Assembly: GCA_045586405.1 (NCBI GenBank)
Contig: JAZNAG010000145.1
Location: 20,267 to 84,266, forward strand
Source of the DNA: SIG607 sp045586405
GTDB taxonomy: Bacteria > Bacillota > Clostridia > Oscillospirales > Acutalibacteraceae
Reading direction: 5' to 3'
Length of the DNA stretch: 64,000 nt
Below are positions 8,400 through 16,996 of this stretch, in pieces; position 1 is the first letter of the stretch, and each line of letters starts with the position of its first letter. The notes under the pieces are model-generated. The model saw only the letters and a list, made by a program, of their open reading frames with translations, had not been told where the DNA came from and ran no database searches. A program made the translations under genes and the position numbers.

Positions 8400-9659
8400 A
8401 TGAGCGATATAAACCGTGCCGTAAAAGGCACAAACGATGTTTTGCCCGAGGACAGCTATAAATGGCAGTCTATAGAAAGCAAAATGCTGAACACCGCCTC
8501 TCTTTTCGGCTTTAAGGAAATAAGAGTTCCTGTTTTCGAGCATACTGAGGTTTTTAAACGCAGCGTTGGCGACACCACCGACGTTGTTCAAAAAGAAATG
8601 TATACCTTTGACGATAAGGGCGGCAGAAGTATCACCCTTCGCCCCGAGCTTACCGCAGGTGTTATCAGAAGCGTTATTGAAAACGGTCTTTATAATCAGA
8701 GTCTGCCCCAGAAAGTTTGCTATATCGGCGGTTGCTACCGTTATGAAAAGCCTCAGGCAGGACGTCTTCGCGAATTTCACCAGTTTGGCGTTGAGTGTAT
8801 CGGCGCCGCCGCTCCCGCTGCCGATGCAGAGGTTATCTGCCTTGCAAACAGTATTCTTGAGGGTATCGGTATAAAGGGACTAAGCCTTGAAATAAACTCT
8901 ATCGGCTGTCCTTCTTGCCGCGCTAAATATCACGAGGCGCTTAAAGAATATTTTGAGAGTAAAAAAGAAAACCTTTGCGAAACCTGTAAGGACAGGCTAT
9001 ATAGAAACCCTATGCGTATTCTTGACTGTAAATCACCTGTTTGCAGTGACATTGCAAATGGCGCTCCCGTTATGCTTGACTTCCTTTGTGAAGAATGTAG
9101 CAGTCATTTTGACACCGTTAAGGCTCACCTTGACGAAATGGAAATAAAGTACACCGTCAACCCCACCATTGTGCGCGGTCTTGACTATTATACACGTACC
9201 GTTTTTGAGTTTGTCAGCGGTGATATCGGCGCACAGTCAACAGTTTGCGGCGGCGGCCGTTATGACAGACTTATTGAACAGATGGGCGGTCCCGCTACCG
9301 CTTCTCTCGGTTTTGCTATGGGTATTGAGCGTCTGCTTATGGTGCTTGAAAATCAGGGTAAAGACTTTGGCGAAAAGCTCCTTTGCGATATTTATATTGC
9401 GCCCATGGGTGAAGCGGCAGGTAAAAAAGCTTCTTCCCTTTGCACACTTCTTCGTAAAGACGGTTTTATTGCCCAAACCGATATTTGCGGCAGAGGTCTT
9501 AAAGCTCAAATGCGTTACGCCAACAAAATCGGCGCAAAATACAGCATAGTGCTTGGCGACGATGAGCTGGCAAGCGGCGTTGCAAAACTTAAAAATATGG
9601 AAAACGGCGAAGAAAAAGAAATTAAACTTGACTCTCTTGTTGAGATTTTAAGAAAGTAA
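8400..9659 (+). CDS. hisS: Histidyl-tRNA synthetase
   Basis: Class II aminoacyl-tRNA synthetase charging tRNA-His. The 419 residues carry the class II motif 2 region YIGGCYRYEKPQAGRLREFHQ, the histidine-binding VRGLDYYTRTVFE and GGGRYDRLIEQMGG loops, and motif 3 in LGFAMGIERLLM. The C-terminal 90 residues form the anticodon-binding domain. It precedes aspS by 10 bases, a very common hisS-aspS pair in Firmicutes. Confidence 0.97.
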   Translation: MSDINRAVKGTNDVLPEDSYKWQSIESKMLNTASLFGFKEIRVPVFEHTEVFKRSVGDTTDVVQKEMYTFDDKGGRSITLRPELTAGVIRSVIENGLYNQSLPQKVCYIGGCYRYEKPQAGRLREFHQFGVECIGAAAPAADAEVICLANSILEGIGIKGLSLEINSIGCPSCRAKYHEALKEYFESKKENLCETCKDRLYRNPMRILDCKSPVCSDIANGAPVMLDFLCEECSSHFDTVKAHLDEMEIKYTVNPTIVRGLDYYTRTVFEFVSGDIGAQSTVCGGGRYDRLIEQMGGPATASLGFAMGIERLLMVLENQGKDFGEKLLCDIYIAPMGEAAGKKASSLCTLLRKDGFIAQTDICGRGLKAQMRYANKIGAKYSIVLGDDELASGVAKLKNMENGEEKEIKLDSLVEILRK

Positions 9660-9669
9660 GGTAATATAA

Positions 9670-11454
9670 ATGGCACTTGACAGAATGGACTCATTAAAGC
9701 GTACACATTACTGCGGAACTCTTGGTACAAAAGACGAAGGCAGTCAGGTTGTTGTTTGCGGTTGGGCACAAAGACAGCGCGACCTTGGCGGTCTGATTTT
9801 TATTGACCTCAGGGACAGAACCGGCATTGTACAGTTGGCTTTTGATGATAACACCGAAAAAGAAATTTTCGATAAAGCATTTACCGTTCGAAGCGAATTT
9901 GTACTTATGGCGCAGGGTAAAGTACGCCGCCGTTCCTCTATAAACAAGGATATCCCCACAGGCGAAATTGAAATAGAAGTAACCACCCTTAAAATTTTGG
10001 GCAAGGCTGAAACTCCTCCCTTCGATATCAGTGACGATACCAAGGCAAATGAAGAGCTTCGCCTTAAATACCGCTATCTTGACCTGCGCAGAAATAAACT
10101 TCAGCAGAATATTATGACTCGTCATCGCATTGCAAAAATTACACGGGATTACTTTGACGAAAACGGTTTTCTTGAAATAGAAACTCCTACCCTTATAAAA
10201 TCTACACCCGAGGGTGCCAGAGACTATCTTGTTCCCTCCCGTATCCACCACGGCAGTTTCTACGCTCTGCCCCAGTCTCCTCAGCTTTACAAACAGCTTT
10301 TAATGCTTTCGGGCTTTGACCGCTATTTCCAGCTTGCCCGTTGCTACAGAGACGAGGACCTGCGCGCCGACCGTCAGCCCGAATTTACTCAGATAGACCT
10401 TGAAATGTCTTTTGTAACGATGGAAGACATTTTCACTATTGCTGAGGGCTATATGAAGCGCCTTTTCGGTGAAATTTTAGGGGTAGAACTTTCACTTCCT
10501 CTGCCAAGACTTAAATTTAACGATGCTATGGAACAGTATGGCTCTGATAAGCCTGATATCCGTTTCGATATGAAGCTTATTGATTTATCCGATATTGTTA
10601 AAGATTGTGGCTTCTCGGTATTTGCTGACACCGTTAAAAACGGCGGTACCGTCCGCGCTATTACCGCTAAGGGCGGCGCATCTGTTTACACACGTAAAGA
10701 AATTGACAAGTTAACAGAAGAGGCCAAAGGTATCGGCGCTAAAGGTCTTGCCTTTATCCGCTATGCCGAAGACACCCCCACCTGCGCTTTTGCTAAGTTC
10801 TTAAGTGAAGACGAGTTTGCCGCAATAATGGAAAGAACCGGTTGCCAACAGGGTGACGTTGTATTTATTATCGCAGACAAAAAACGTCTTGCTCTCTCGG
10901 TGCTTGGTAATCTCCGTCTTAGCGTTGCTAAGCGTCTTGATATTATTCCTGACACCTACGCTCCTCTTTGGATAACCGAATTCCCCTTCTTTGAGTACAA
11001 CGAGGACACAGGCAACTGGGATGCTATGCACCATCCCTTTACCTCTCCGCTGGACGAGTGTATCCCTTATCTTGAAAGCGATCCCGATAAAGTATACGCT
11101 AAGGCTTACGACCTTGTTATGAACGGTATTGAGCTTTCTTCAGGCTCTATCCGTATTACCGATCCTGACCTTCAGACAAAAATGTTTAAGGCTCTGGGAC
11201 TAAGCGAAGAAGAAGCCCACGAGAAGTTCGGTTTCTTAACCGACGCATTCCGCTACGGCGCTCCCCCTCACGGCGGTATGGCTCTCGGCCTTGACAGACT
11301 TTGTATGCTTCTTAGTGAAAGTGACAGCCTCAGAGATGTTGTTGCTTTCCCCAAGGTTTCAAATTCAAGTGAGCTTATGTCAGGCGCTCCCGCAGCTGTT
11401 GACAGCCTTCAGCTCAGCGACTTATCCATCGCAATTGTGCCTGAAAAAGAATAA
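9670..11454 (+). CDS. aspS: Aspartyl-tRNA synthetase
   Basis: Bacterial-type AspRS of 594 residues. An N-terminal OB-fold anticodon domain (about 1-110, with VCGWAQRQRDLGGLIFIDLRD) is followed by the class II catalytic core, with QSPQLYKQLLM and RCYRDEDLRADRQPEFTQ (motif 2), the bacterial GAD insert (about 290-410) and motif 3 GMALGLDRLCML. Presence of the GAD insert indicates the bacterial rather than the archaeal form. An in-frame ATG at 9685 is a possible alternative start. The gene ends just before a strong terminator that closes the housekeeping block. Confidence 0.96.
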   Translation: MALDRMDSLKRTHYCGTLGTKDEGSQVVVCGWAQRQRDLGGLIFIDLRDRTGIVQLAFDDNTEKEIFDKAFTVRSEFVLMAQGKVRRRSSINKDIPTGEIEIEVTTLKILGKAETPPFDISDDTKANEELRLKYRYLDLRRNKLQQNIMTRHRIAKITRDYFDENGFLEIETPTLIKSTPEGARDYLVPSRIHHGSFYALPQSPQLYKQLLMLSGFDRYFQLARCYRDEDLRADRQPEFTQIDLEMSFVTMEDIFTIAEGYMKRLFGEILGVELSLPLPRLKFNDAMEQYGSDKPDIRFDMKLIDLSDIVKDCGFSVFADTVKNGGTVRAITAKGGASVYTRKEIDKLTEEAKGIGAKGLAFIRYAEDTPTCAFAKFLSEDEFAAIMERTGCQQGDVVFIIADKKRLALSVLGNLRLSVAKRLDIIPDTYAPLWITEFPFFEYNEDTGNWDAMHHPFTSPLDECIPYLESDPDKVYAKAYDLVMNGIELSSGSIRITDPDLQTKMFKALGLSEEEAHEKFGFLTDAFRYGAPPHGGMALGLDRLCMLLSESDSLRDVVAFPKVSNSSELMSGAPAAVDSLQLSDLSIAIVPEKE

Positions 11455-11463
11455 AAAGTCACC

Positions 11464-11499
11464 AATAACCGACTCTTTTTTTGAGTCGGTTATTTTTTT
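11464..11499 (+). terminator. Rho-independent terminator of hisS-aspS
   Basis: AATAACCGACTC (11464-11475) and GAGTCGGTTATT (11483-11494) form a perfect 12-bp stem, followed by a run of T. It lies 10 bases after the aspS stop and insulates the downstream phage-derived cassette. Confidence 0.93.
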
Positions 11500-11510
11500 G
11501 TCTTAATAAG

Positions 11511-11595
11511 TTATGAACAACAAAAACCTCCATTTTTCGCGGTTTTATGCAGTTTTTTAGGCAAGTTATGAATGTTATGCACCGAGTTATGCACA
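11511..11595 (+). other. Cluster of DnaA-box-like motifs
   Basis: Four TTATG-led nonamers occur in one orientation: TTATGAACA (11511), TTATGAATG (11566), TTATGCACC (11575) and TTATGCACA (11587). The last matches the DnaA-box consensus TTATNCACA; the first is identical to a motif in the presumed oriC at 50584 (other strand). Function is unproven. Confidence 0.35.
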
Positions 11596-11613
11596 AAAAC
11601 TCGGTGTTTTTTT
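11580..11613 (+). terminator. Second terminator upstream of the phage cassette
   Basis: CACCGAGT (11580-11587) pairs with ACTCGGTG (11599-11606) around an 11-base loop, then seven T residues follow. With the terminator at 11464 it strongly limits read-through from aspS into the terminase genes. Confidence 0.82.
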
Positions 11614-11686
11614 ATTTTCAGGTGTCGGTGAATGTCGCACTTTTTGTCCATATACTTGCCTCATAAAATGCAAAGGAGGTAAAAAA

Positions 11687-11941
11687 TTGGAAGGCGAAAA
11701 TCTGAAAGAAGAAATGCAGAAATTACTTTCCCAAACCCTGACTCAAGAGGAAAGAAAAGGTCTTCGTGAGGACGGATTTAAGTTTATTCGTCCAACCCGC
11801 GCCTCCTGCATTTTAGCGGCGCTTTACAAAAAAGCTGCAAACGGTGATATGTCTGCCATTAAGGAAATTTTAAACCTTATTTGCGACAAAAACTCCGAAA
11901 GCGGTGGGGAGGTGACCATTATAGACGATGTCCGAGGTTAA
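11687..11941 (+). CDS. Phage small terminase subunit (putative)
   Basis: An 84-residue acidic protein starting at TTG behind AAAGGAGGT (11672-11680). It overlaps the large terminase gene by 14 bases. Size, position and a helical sequence (LKEEMQKLLSQTLTQEERKGLREDG...RASCILAALYKKAANGDMSAIKEIL) fit the DNA-recognition subunit of a phage packaging motor. The segment around PTRASCILAALYKKAANGD is consistent with a helix-turn-helix followed by a helix, but I do not recognise a named family. The call depends mainly on context. Confidence 0.65.
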   Translation: MEGENLKEEMQKLLSQTLTQEERKGLREDGFKFIRPTRASCILAALYKKAANGDMSAIKEILNLICDKNSESGGEVTIIDDVRG

Positions 11942-13205
11942 AATTACCTCACTTATAGGAAAAGGCTATGACGACTACTGGAACTGTAAAAAGCGCTACC
12001 GAGTTTTAAAGGGTGGCAAGGGCAGTAAAAAATCAAGCGTTACCGCCCTTAACTTTATATACCGCCTTATGAAATATAAAAACACCAATCTTTTGGTGGT
12101 AAGGGCGGTTATGAACACTCACAAAAATTCTACCTTTGCTGTTCTTTCCTGGGCGCAAAAGCGTCTGAATGTGGAAAAGTTCTGGCATAACAGCGTCACC
12201 AATATGGAAATGACCTATCTGCCCACGGGGCAAAAGATTATTTTCAGAGGCGCTGACGACGTATTAAAACTCGCAGGGCTCACCGTTGACACCGGCACCA
12301 TAAATTTTGTGTGGATAGAGGAAGCCTTTGAAATAGCCAAAGAGGAAGACTTTGACAAGTTGGACCTTACCGTTCCCCGAGGAAAAACAGCAGAAGGTGT
12401 TTTTAAACAGACAACGCTGACCTTCAACCCCTGGAGTAGCGAACACTGGCTGAAAAAGAGGTTTTTTGATTCTAGGAGCGATAATGCTCAGGTTTTTTCA
12501 ACCAATTATCTGTGCAACGAATTTCTTGACGATACCGACCGCTCGGTATTTGAACGTATGAAACAGACAAACGCCAGAAAGTATGCTGTTGCAGGTCTGG
12601 GAGAATGGGGTATCGCTGAAGGACTTGTTTTTGAAAATTGGTCGGTTGAACACAAAGAAATAGAAAACGACGACAGCATACGCGCTTATTTCGGGCTTGA
12701 CTACGGTTATGTAAATGATCCCACCGCTTTTATTGCTTTTTATGTTGACAGAAAAAATATGACCATACACGTTTTTGACGAGTTTTACAAAAAAAGAATG
12801 CTTAATTCTGATATAGCCGAAGAAATAAAGAAAAGAGGCTACAGCAAAGAAAGAATACGAGCAGACTCGTCAGAGCCCAAGTCTAACGAGGACCTTAGGC
12901 GTATGGGTATTTCCCGTATCACCCCTGCCCACAAGGGACCTGACAGTATTCTCGGCGGCATTGCCAGAATCAGCGAGTATAAAATCACCGTAGAGCCTCA
13001 CTGCAAAAACACCATAGCAGAGCTTAGCAGTTATTGCTACGGTAGTCAAAAAAATGAAAAAGGACGGCGTCTTCCAGAAGACTGCAATAACCATCTGATA
13101 GACGCCATGCGTTATGCCTTTGAAGACGTGAAACCATATAAGGAGGAAAGCAATACCACCGCCTCATTAAGCGGCAGGTCATTGCTGTTAAGTAAGTGGA
13201 TATAA
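11928..13205 (+). CDS. terL: Phage large terminase subunit (PBSX-type)
   Basis: The DNA-packaging ATPase and nuclease of a tailed-phage head. The 425 residues have a P-loop, LKGGKGSKKSSVTAL (about 28-42), a Walker B strand with catalytic acids, INFVWIEEAFEI (about 123-134), and a C-terminal RNase H-like nuclease with GLDYGYVNDPTAFIAF, RADSSEPKS and LIDAMRYAFED supplying the metal-binding acids. Both the ATPase and nuclease motifs look intact, so the protein may still work. It overlaps the small subunit upstream and a small membrane protein downstream, as in a tight phage operon. Confidence 0.93.
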   Translation: MSEVKITSLIGKGYDDYWNCKKRYRVLKGGKGSKKSSVTALNFIYRLMKYKNTNLLVVRAVMNTHKNSTFAVLSWAQKRLNVEKFWHNSVTNMEMTYLPTGQKIIFRGADDVLKLAGLTVDTGTINFVWIEEAFEIAKEEDFDKLDLTVPRGKTAEGVFKQTTLTFNPWSSEHWLKKRFFDSRSDNAQVFSTNYLCNEFLDDTDRSVFERMKQTNARKYAVAGLGEWGIAEGLVFENWSVEHKEIENDDSIRAYFGLDYGYVNDPTAFIAFYVDRKNMTIHVFDEFYKKRMLNSDIAEEIKKRGYSKERIRADSSEPKSNEDLRRMGISRITPAHKGPDSILGGIARISEYKITVEPHCKNTIAELSSYCYGSQKNEKGRRLPEDCNNHLIDAMRYAFEDVKPYKEESNTTASLSGRSLLLSKWI

Positions 13206-13435
13206 ATATTTTATTACTGATTTTAATTGCCGATATTTCCGCCTTTGCGGCGGGTATCCTTGCAGGACGGCTTTATCGCCGTTTCTGTAAAAAATTTTCG
13301 TTAAAAAACCGTCCGTCTTATTCAATAAGAAACGACGACTGGTCTGTTTTAATGAATTACTATCCCGGTGAACCGACAGATAATCTGTCTTTAAATAAAT
13401 ATAAAAAAGGAGAAAAAAGATGGAAGAAGAAATAA
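13196..13435 (+). CDS. Small membrane protein of the phage cassette
   Basis: A 79-residue protein starting at GTG (13196) inside the end of the large terminase gene and ending inside the scaffold gene. Residues 3-25 (INILLLILIADISAFAAGILAG) form one clear membrane span, followed by a basic, tyrosine-containing tail ending KKGEKRWKKK. I recognise no family. Its overlap on both sides suggests translational coupling with packaging and head genes. It could be an Rz-like or membrane-anchoring accessory protein, but nothing in the sequence decides this. Confidence 0.6.
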   Translation: MDINILLLILIADISAFAAGILAGRLYRRFCKKFSLKNRPSYSIRNDDWSVLMNYYPGEPTDNLSLNKYKKGEKRWKKK

Positions 13436-14016
13436 AAAATATTCCCGACGAAGAAAAAGAAAACGAAACAACCTTTGTGCCTGTGAAATTTAACAAGGAA
13501 ATAAGAAATCTTACTGTCAGCGAGGCTTCAAGTCTTTCCCAGAAAGGACTCAAGTACGATGCAATTTTTCCACAGTGGGAAAAGGTAAGAGCCTTTGCAA
13601 AACAGGACAATATGAGTACCGCCGAGTTTCTCTCTGCTCTTGAGAAGAAGAGGACAGAAAATAAAGTAGAAGAGCTCACACGTCAGTGCGGAGGAAACAG
13701 CGATATTGCCATGCGGATAATAGAACTCGAGGGCGGAAAAACGGAGGAGATCCGCGGTGAAGAAGATTTCAAAGAGTATTTTCCCCATAAATCCACCGCT
13801 TCTCTGCCCCCGGAGGTTCTTGACCGCGCAAAAGAAAATAACTCTAACCTGCTTGACGAATATTTAAGATATAAAGCAAGACAGGATTTCCTTGCTCGCG
13901 CAGAGGAAAAACAAAAACGGGAAAATTTACTCAGCTCTGTCGGTTCGCAAAAAGACAGCGGAGTTTCCCGCACCGAAGAGAGCCGCGAATTTATACGCGG
14001 TATCTGGAACCATTAA
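13420..14016 (+). CDS. Capsid scaffolding protein (putative)
   Basis: A 198-residue, highly charged, mostly helical protein rich in E and K, directly upstream of the major capsid gene. Such composition, size and position are typical of phage scaffold proteins (DUF4355-like), which direct procapsid assembly and then leave the head. Residues 130-175 (RAKENNSNLLDEYLRYKARQDFLARAEEKQKRE) look like a coiled coil. No protease domain is visible. Assignment is by context rather than a conserved motif. Its ATG at 13420 is preceded by AAAGGAG. Confidence 0.7.
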   Translation: MEEEIKNIPDEEKENETTFVPVKFNKEIRNLTVSEASSLSQKGLKYDAIFPQWEKVRAFAKQDNMSTAEFLSALEKKRTENKVEELTRQCGGNSDIAMRIIELEGGKTEEIRGEEDFKEYFPHKSTASLPPEVLDRAKENNSNLLDEYLRYKARQDFLARAEEKQKRENLLSSVGSQKDSGVSRTEESREFIRGIWNH

Positions 14017-14035
14017 ATTTTAAGGAGAAAAAATT

Positions 14036-15199
14036 ATGTCTATCAACAATTTAGAAAATGCAAGCGTATACAGCGAAGAACTTGACCGCCTTTTTACTCA
14101 GAAAAGCGCTACCGGCTTTTTTGCTGACAACGCATTCGGCGCCCGTTTCGTAGGTGCCAAAACCGTTATCGTTCCCGATATTGATTTTTCGGGACTTGCC
14201 GATTATGACCGTGACACAGGCTTCACCCGCGGTGCAATTACCGTATCCAATACTTCTTATACTATGAAGATGGACCGCGCCCGTTCCTTACAGATAGACC
14301 GTGAGGACCTTGACGAAACAGGTGTTGCTAATCTCGCAGGTAAAATTCTCGGCGAATATGTTCGCACAAAGGTTATTCCCGAGTGTGACGCTTATGTTAT
14401 TTCAAAGCTTTCAGGTCTTGCCGCCACAAGAGGCAACACTGTTGAGGGCAACATAGAAAAACCCTTTGAGGCTCTTTGTCAGCTTATCAACGGCGTTCAG
14501 GAAAAGGTTGGTTATGACAGCGAACTTGTTGCTTTCATTGACAGCTGTATGTACGCAAAGCTTATGAATTCTTCTGAGCTTTCCAAAATGATAACCGTTT
14601 CAAGCTTTAAGCAGGGCGAAATCGACCTTCAGGTTAAAACCCTTAATGGCGTTGCTCTTATCCCTGTTGTAAGAGAAAGAATGAAGACCGCCTACAACTT
14701 TGCAAACGGCGGCTTTACCGTAGCAGACAATGCTAAAGAGGTTTATATGCTTGTTTGCCCTAAGGACGGCGCTCACCTTATGAAGAAAACCGAAAATATG
14801 CGTATCTTCACCCCCGAGCAGAACCCCGATGCCGATGCTTTCAAATTCGACTACCGCATTTACTACGATGTATTCGTAAAGAAAAGCGGCGTTGACGCAG
14901 TTTGGGCTTGGCTTGCTCCCGAAATCTCCATTACAACTCAGCCTGCCAATATTTCTGTAGACGAAGGCGATATCACAGAAACCCTTTCTGTAGCTGCCTT
15001 AGCTGACGGCGAAATTGCTTATCAGTGGTACGCCTGCGATGAAAACGGCAAAAACAGTGTTAAGGTTGTGGGCGCAGACACCGCTACCCTTAATATTCCT
15101 TCTGACCTTGCTGCCGGTGAACATTACTTCTATGCAGTAATCACCGTAGACGGTCTTGCTAATAAGACTTCAAATATTGCAAAGGTTAGCGTAAACTAA
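14036..15199 (+). CDS. Major capsid protein with C-terminal Ig-like domain
   Basis: A 387-residue protein. Residues 1 to about 300 fit an HK97-fold coat protein: an N-terminal arm, repeated beta segments (IVPDIDFSGLADYDRDTGF, SYTMKMDRARSLQIDREDLDETGV), a helical spine and a C-terminal YRIYYDVFVKKSGVDAVWAWLAPE strand as in many phage coat proteins. Residues 305-387 form a separate Ig-like domain (ITTQPANISVDEGD...YQWYACDENGK...LAAGEHYFYAVITVDG), which would be displayed on the capsid surface. It follows the scaffold gene by 19 bases with an AAGGAG ribosome site, and a terminator-like hairpin follows it, consistent with the higher dose needed for coat protein. Confidence 0.88.
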   Translation: MSINNLENASVYSEELDRLFTQKSATGFFADNAFGARFVGAKTVIVPDIDFSGLADYDRDTGFTRGAITVSNTSYTMKMDRARSLQIDREDLDETGVANLAGKILGEYVRTKVIPECDAYVISKLSGLAATRGNTVEGNIEKPFEALCQLINGVQEKVGYDSELVAFIDSCMYAKLMNSSELSKMITVSSFKQGEIDLQVKTLNGVALIPVVRERMKTAYNFANGGFTVADNAKEVYMLVCPKDGAHLMKKTENMRIFTPEQNPDADAFKFDYRIYYDVFVKKSGVDAVWAWLAPEISITTQPANISVDEGDITETLSVAALADGEIAYQWYACDENGKNSVKVVGADTATLNIPSDLAAGEHYFYAVITVDGLANKTSNIAKVSVN

Positions 15200-15212
15200 A
15201 AAATTAAATAAA

Positions 15213-15243
15213 GGGGGAGGAAAATAATTTCCTCCCTTCTTTT
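15213..15243 (+). terminator. Intra-operon terminator/attenuator after the capsid gene
   Basis: GGGAGGAAA (15215-15223) pairs perfectly with TTTCCTCCC (15228-15236) around ATAA, followed by TTCTTTT. The stem is placed between the coat gene and the portal gene inside a same-strand operon, which suggests partial termination to lower expression of the downstream genes. Confidence 0.75.
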
Positions 15244-15256
15244 GAAAGGAAATGTT

Positions 15257-16669
15257 ATGAATACACCTAAAGAAATAGTAAAACAGTTTGAAAATGCCAA
15301 GCTTTTTAAACAGTCACTGGGTGATAAAGGTCTTTATGCGCAGAATATTTTAAACCGCCGTTTCTTCATTGGCGACCAATGGTACGGCGCAAACATCAGC
15401 GCAGAAAGACCGCTGGTGCGCCACAACATTATAAAGCGAATCGGCGAATATAAAATGGGCGATATTATAACAAAAAAGGCAAAAGTGGAGTTTTCGGCAG
15501 AAGGTATTTCCTCTACCCTTTCTGAAAGATCAGCTACCAAACTTCTTAAAGAAACGGCGGCAAGCGGAAACCTGAAACTTGAAAAATCTCCCGACAAAAG
15601 TGAAATTCGTTTGCTTACCGATGCTCTTAGTCATTATTTTGTTGTGACAAAGAATAAGCTTCACTTTGACAGTATGATATCTGACATTTTAAAGAACAGC
15701 TTTATTACCGGCACAGGCGTTTTATACACCTACTGGGATAATCTTTCTAACGATATTGCCTGCGAAGTATTGCCTATTGAAAATATTTACTTTGGTGATG
15801 CCACCGAAACCAAAATAGAGGACCAGCCCTATATTATCATTGTAACCCACAGCGACACAAAAAACGTTATGCGCATAGCCGAGGCAAATAATATGCCTAC
15901 CGACAGAATAACGCCTGACACTTCTTCAGGCAAAACAACTGTTTACACAAAGCTATACCGACAGTTTGACGGCAAAGAGTATAAAATAATGGCAACCTCT
16001 GTTACCGAAAAGGCGTATGTGCGCCCCCCTTACGATACAGGACTTACCCGATATCCCATAAATATTTTTTGTTGGGACAGCCGTGAAAACTGTATTTATG
16101 GTGACAGCGAAATTACCTATCTTATTCCCAACCAAATTGCTATAAACCGTATGCTTACTGCATCTGTATGGGCAAGTATGAATATGGGTATGCCCATTAT
16201 GACGGTTAACGGCGATACCGTAACGGGTGATATCACCAACGATCCGGGCCAGATAATCAAGGTTTACGGCACCAACGAGGACGTGGCAGGTGCTATACAT
16301 TATATTACTCCCCCTGATTTTTCTGCAAACTTTTCTGAAAGCATTTCCTCGCTTATTGAAAACACGCTGGAAAACAGCGGCGCAGGTAATCTTAACATTT
16401 TAAAGAAAACCTATAACAGCACTGCCGCCATTGAAAGTGTTGCTACTATTACAAAAACCTCTATGTCTAATATTTATGTCAGATATCTTGCTTTTCTTGA
16501 AGAGGTTGCTCTTTTGTGGCTTGACTTCTGGATAAAAAAATACGGCAAAAGAGAAATTTTGATTCAGGACGAAAACGGTGCCTGGTACTTCCCCTTTGAC
16601 AGCGCCAGATACAAAAATATACGTTTTCAGGCAAACGCAAAAAAGGAGGAAACAAATGAAACTGATTGA
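15257..16669 (+). CDS. Phage portal protein
   Basis: A 470-residue portal-like protein that would form the dodecameric DNA entry ring. Characteristic features are the N-terminal NRRFFIGDQWYG, which in many podovirus-like portals is the region YYxGdQW, then the central beta-rich DVLP-type segment (EVLPIENIYFGDAT), VYTKLYRQ and the long helices after about residue 300 (GDSEITYLIPNQIAINRML). The TTG at 15242 lies in the ribosome site; ATG 15257 behind AAAGGA is preferred. Unusually it lies downstream of the coat protein rather than between large terminase and scaffold. It overlaps the next gene by 14 bases. Confidence 0.85.
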   Translation: MNTPKEIVKQFENAKLFKQSLGDKGLYAQNILNRRFFIGDQWYGANISAERPLVRHNIIKRIGEYKMGDIITKKAKVEFSAEGISSTLSERSATKLLKETAASGNLKLEKSPDKSEIRLLTDALSHYFVVTKNKLHFDSMISDILKNSFITGTGVLYTYWDNLSNDIACEVLPIENIYFGDATETKIEDQPYIIIVTHSDTKNVMRIAEANNMPTDRITPDTSSGKTTVYTKLYRQFDGKEYKIMATSVTEKAYVRPPYDTGLTRYPINIFCWDSRENCIYGDSEITYLIPNQIAINRMLTASVWASMNMGMPIMTVNGDTVTGDITNDPGQIIKVYGTNEDVAGAIHYITPPDFSANFSESISSLIENTLENSGAGNLNILKKTYNSTAAIESVATITKTSMSNIYVRYLAFLEEVALLWLDFWIKKYGKREILIQDENGAWYFPFDSARYKNIRFQANAKKEETNETD

Positions 16670-16991
16670 TTTTTATAAAAAGGGTGTTATTCTTTCGGGA
16701 CAGCGAAAAGACGAGGAAACCATTTTTATCGGTGAGGCGCCTGACGAGCTTTTCTTCATAAATCAAGCGCTTTCTGACCTTAAAGAGCCCATTGCAGACA
16801 GCGCGTTTGACGAAAGAGAGCTTTCCGCCCTAAAGGCAGATGCTATTGTTTACGGTATTGCTTATCTGTTAGCGGTACACCTTGAAGACGGAAAAATGAG
16901 CAACTATCTTTCGACCGTTTACAACGCTAAAAGAGCCGCCGCCCTGTCCTGTGTGGTCAAAAGAAAAGATTTATTTGTTAAGGAGAAATAA
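16656..16991 (+). CDS. Head-tail connector/adaptor protein (putative)
   Basis: A 111-residue mainly helical protein starting at ATG 16656 (AAGGAGGA just before it), overlapping the portal gene by 14 bases. Size and position right after the portal fit the small adaptor that extends the portal ring (gp4/gp6/gp15-like proteins of tailed phages). The sequence (LIDFYKKGVILSGQRKDEETIF...ALKADAIVYGIAYLLAVHLEDGKM) shows no family motif I can name. A longer frame upstream exists but its extra residues overlap the portal and lack a ribosome site. Confidence 0.55.
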   Translation: MKLIDFYKKGVILSGQRKDEETIFIGEAPDELFFINQALSDLKEPIADSAFDERELSALKADAIVYGIAYLLAVHLEDGKMSNYLSTVYNAKRAAALSCVVKRKDLFVKEK

Positions 16992-16996
16992 AAGTT

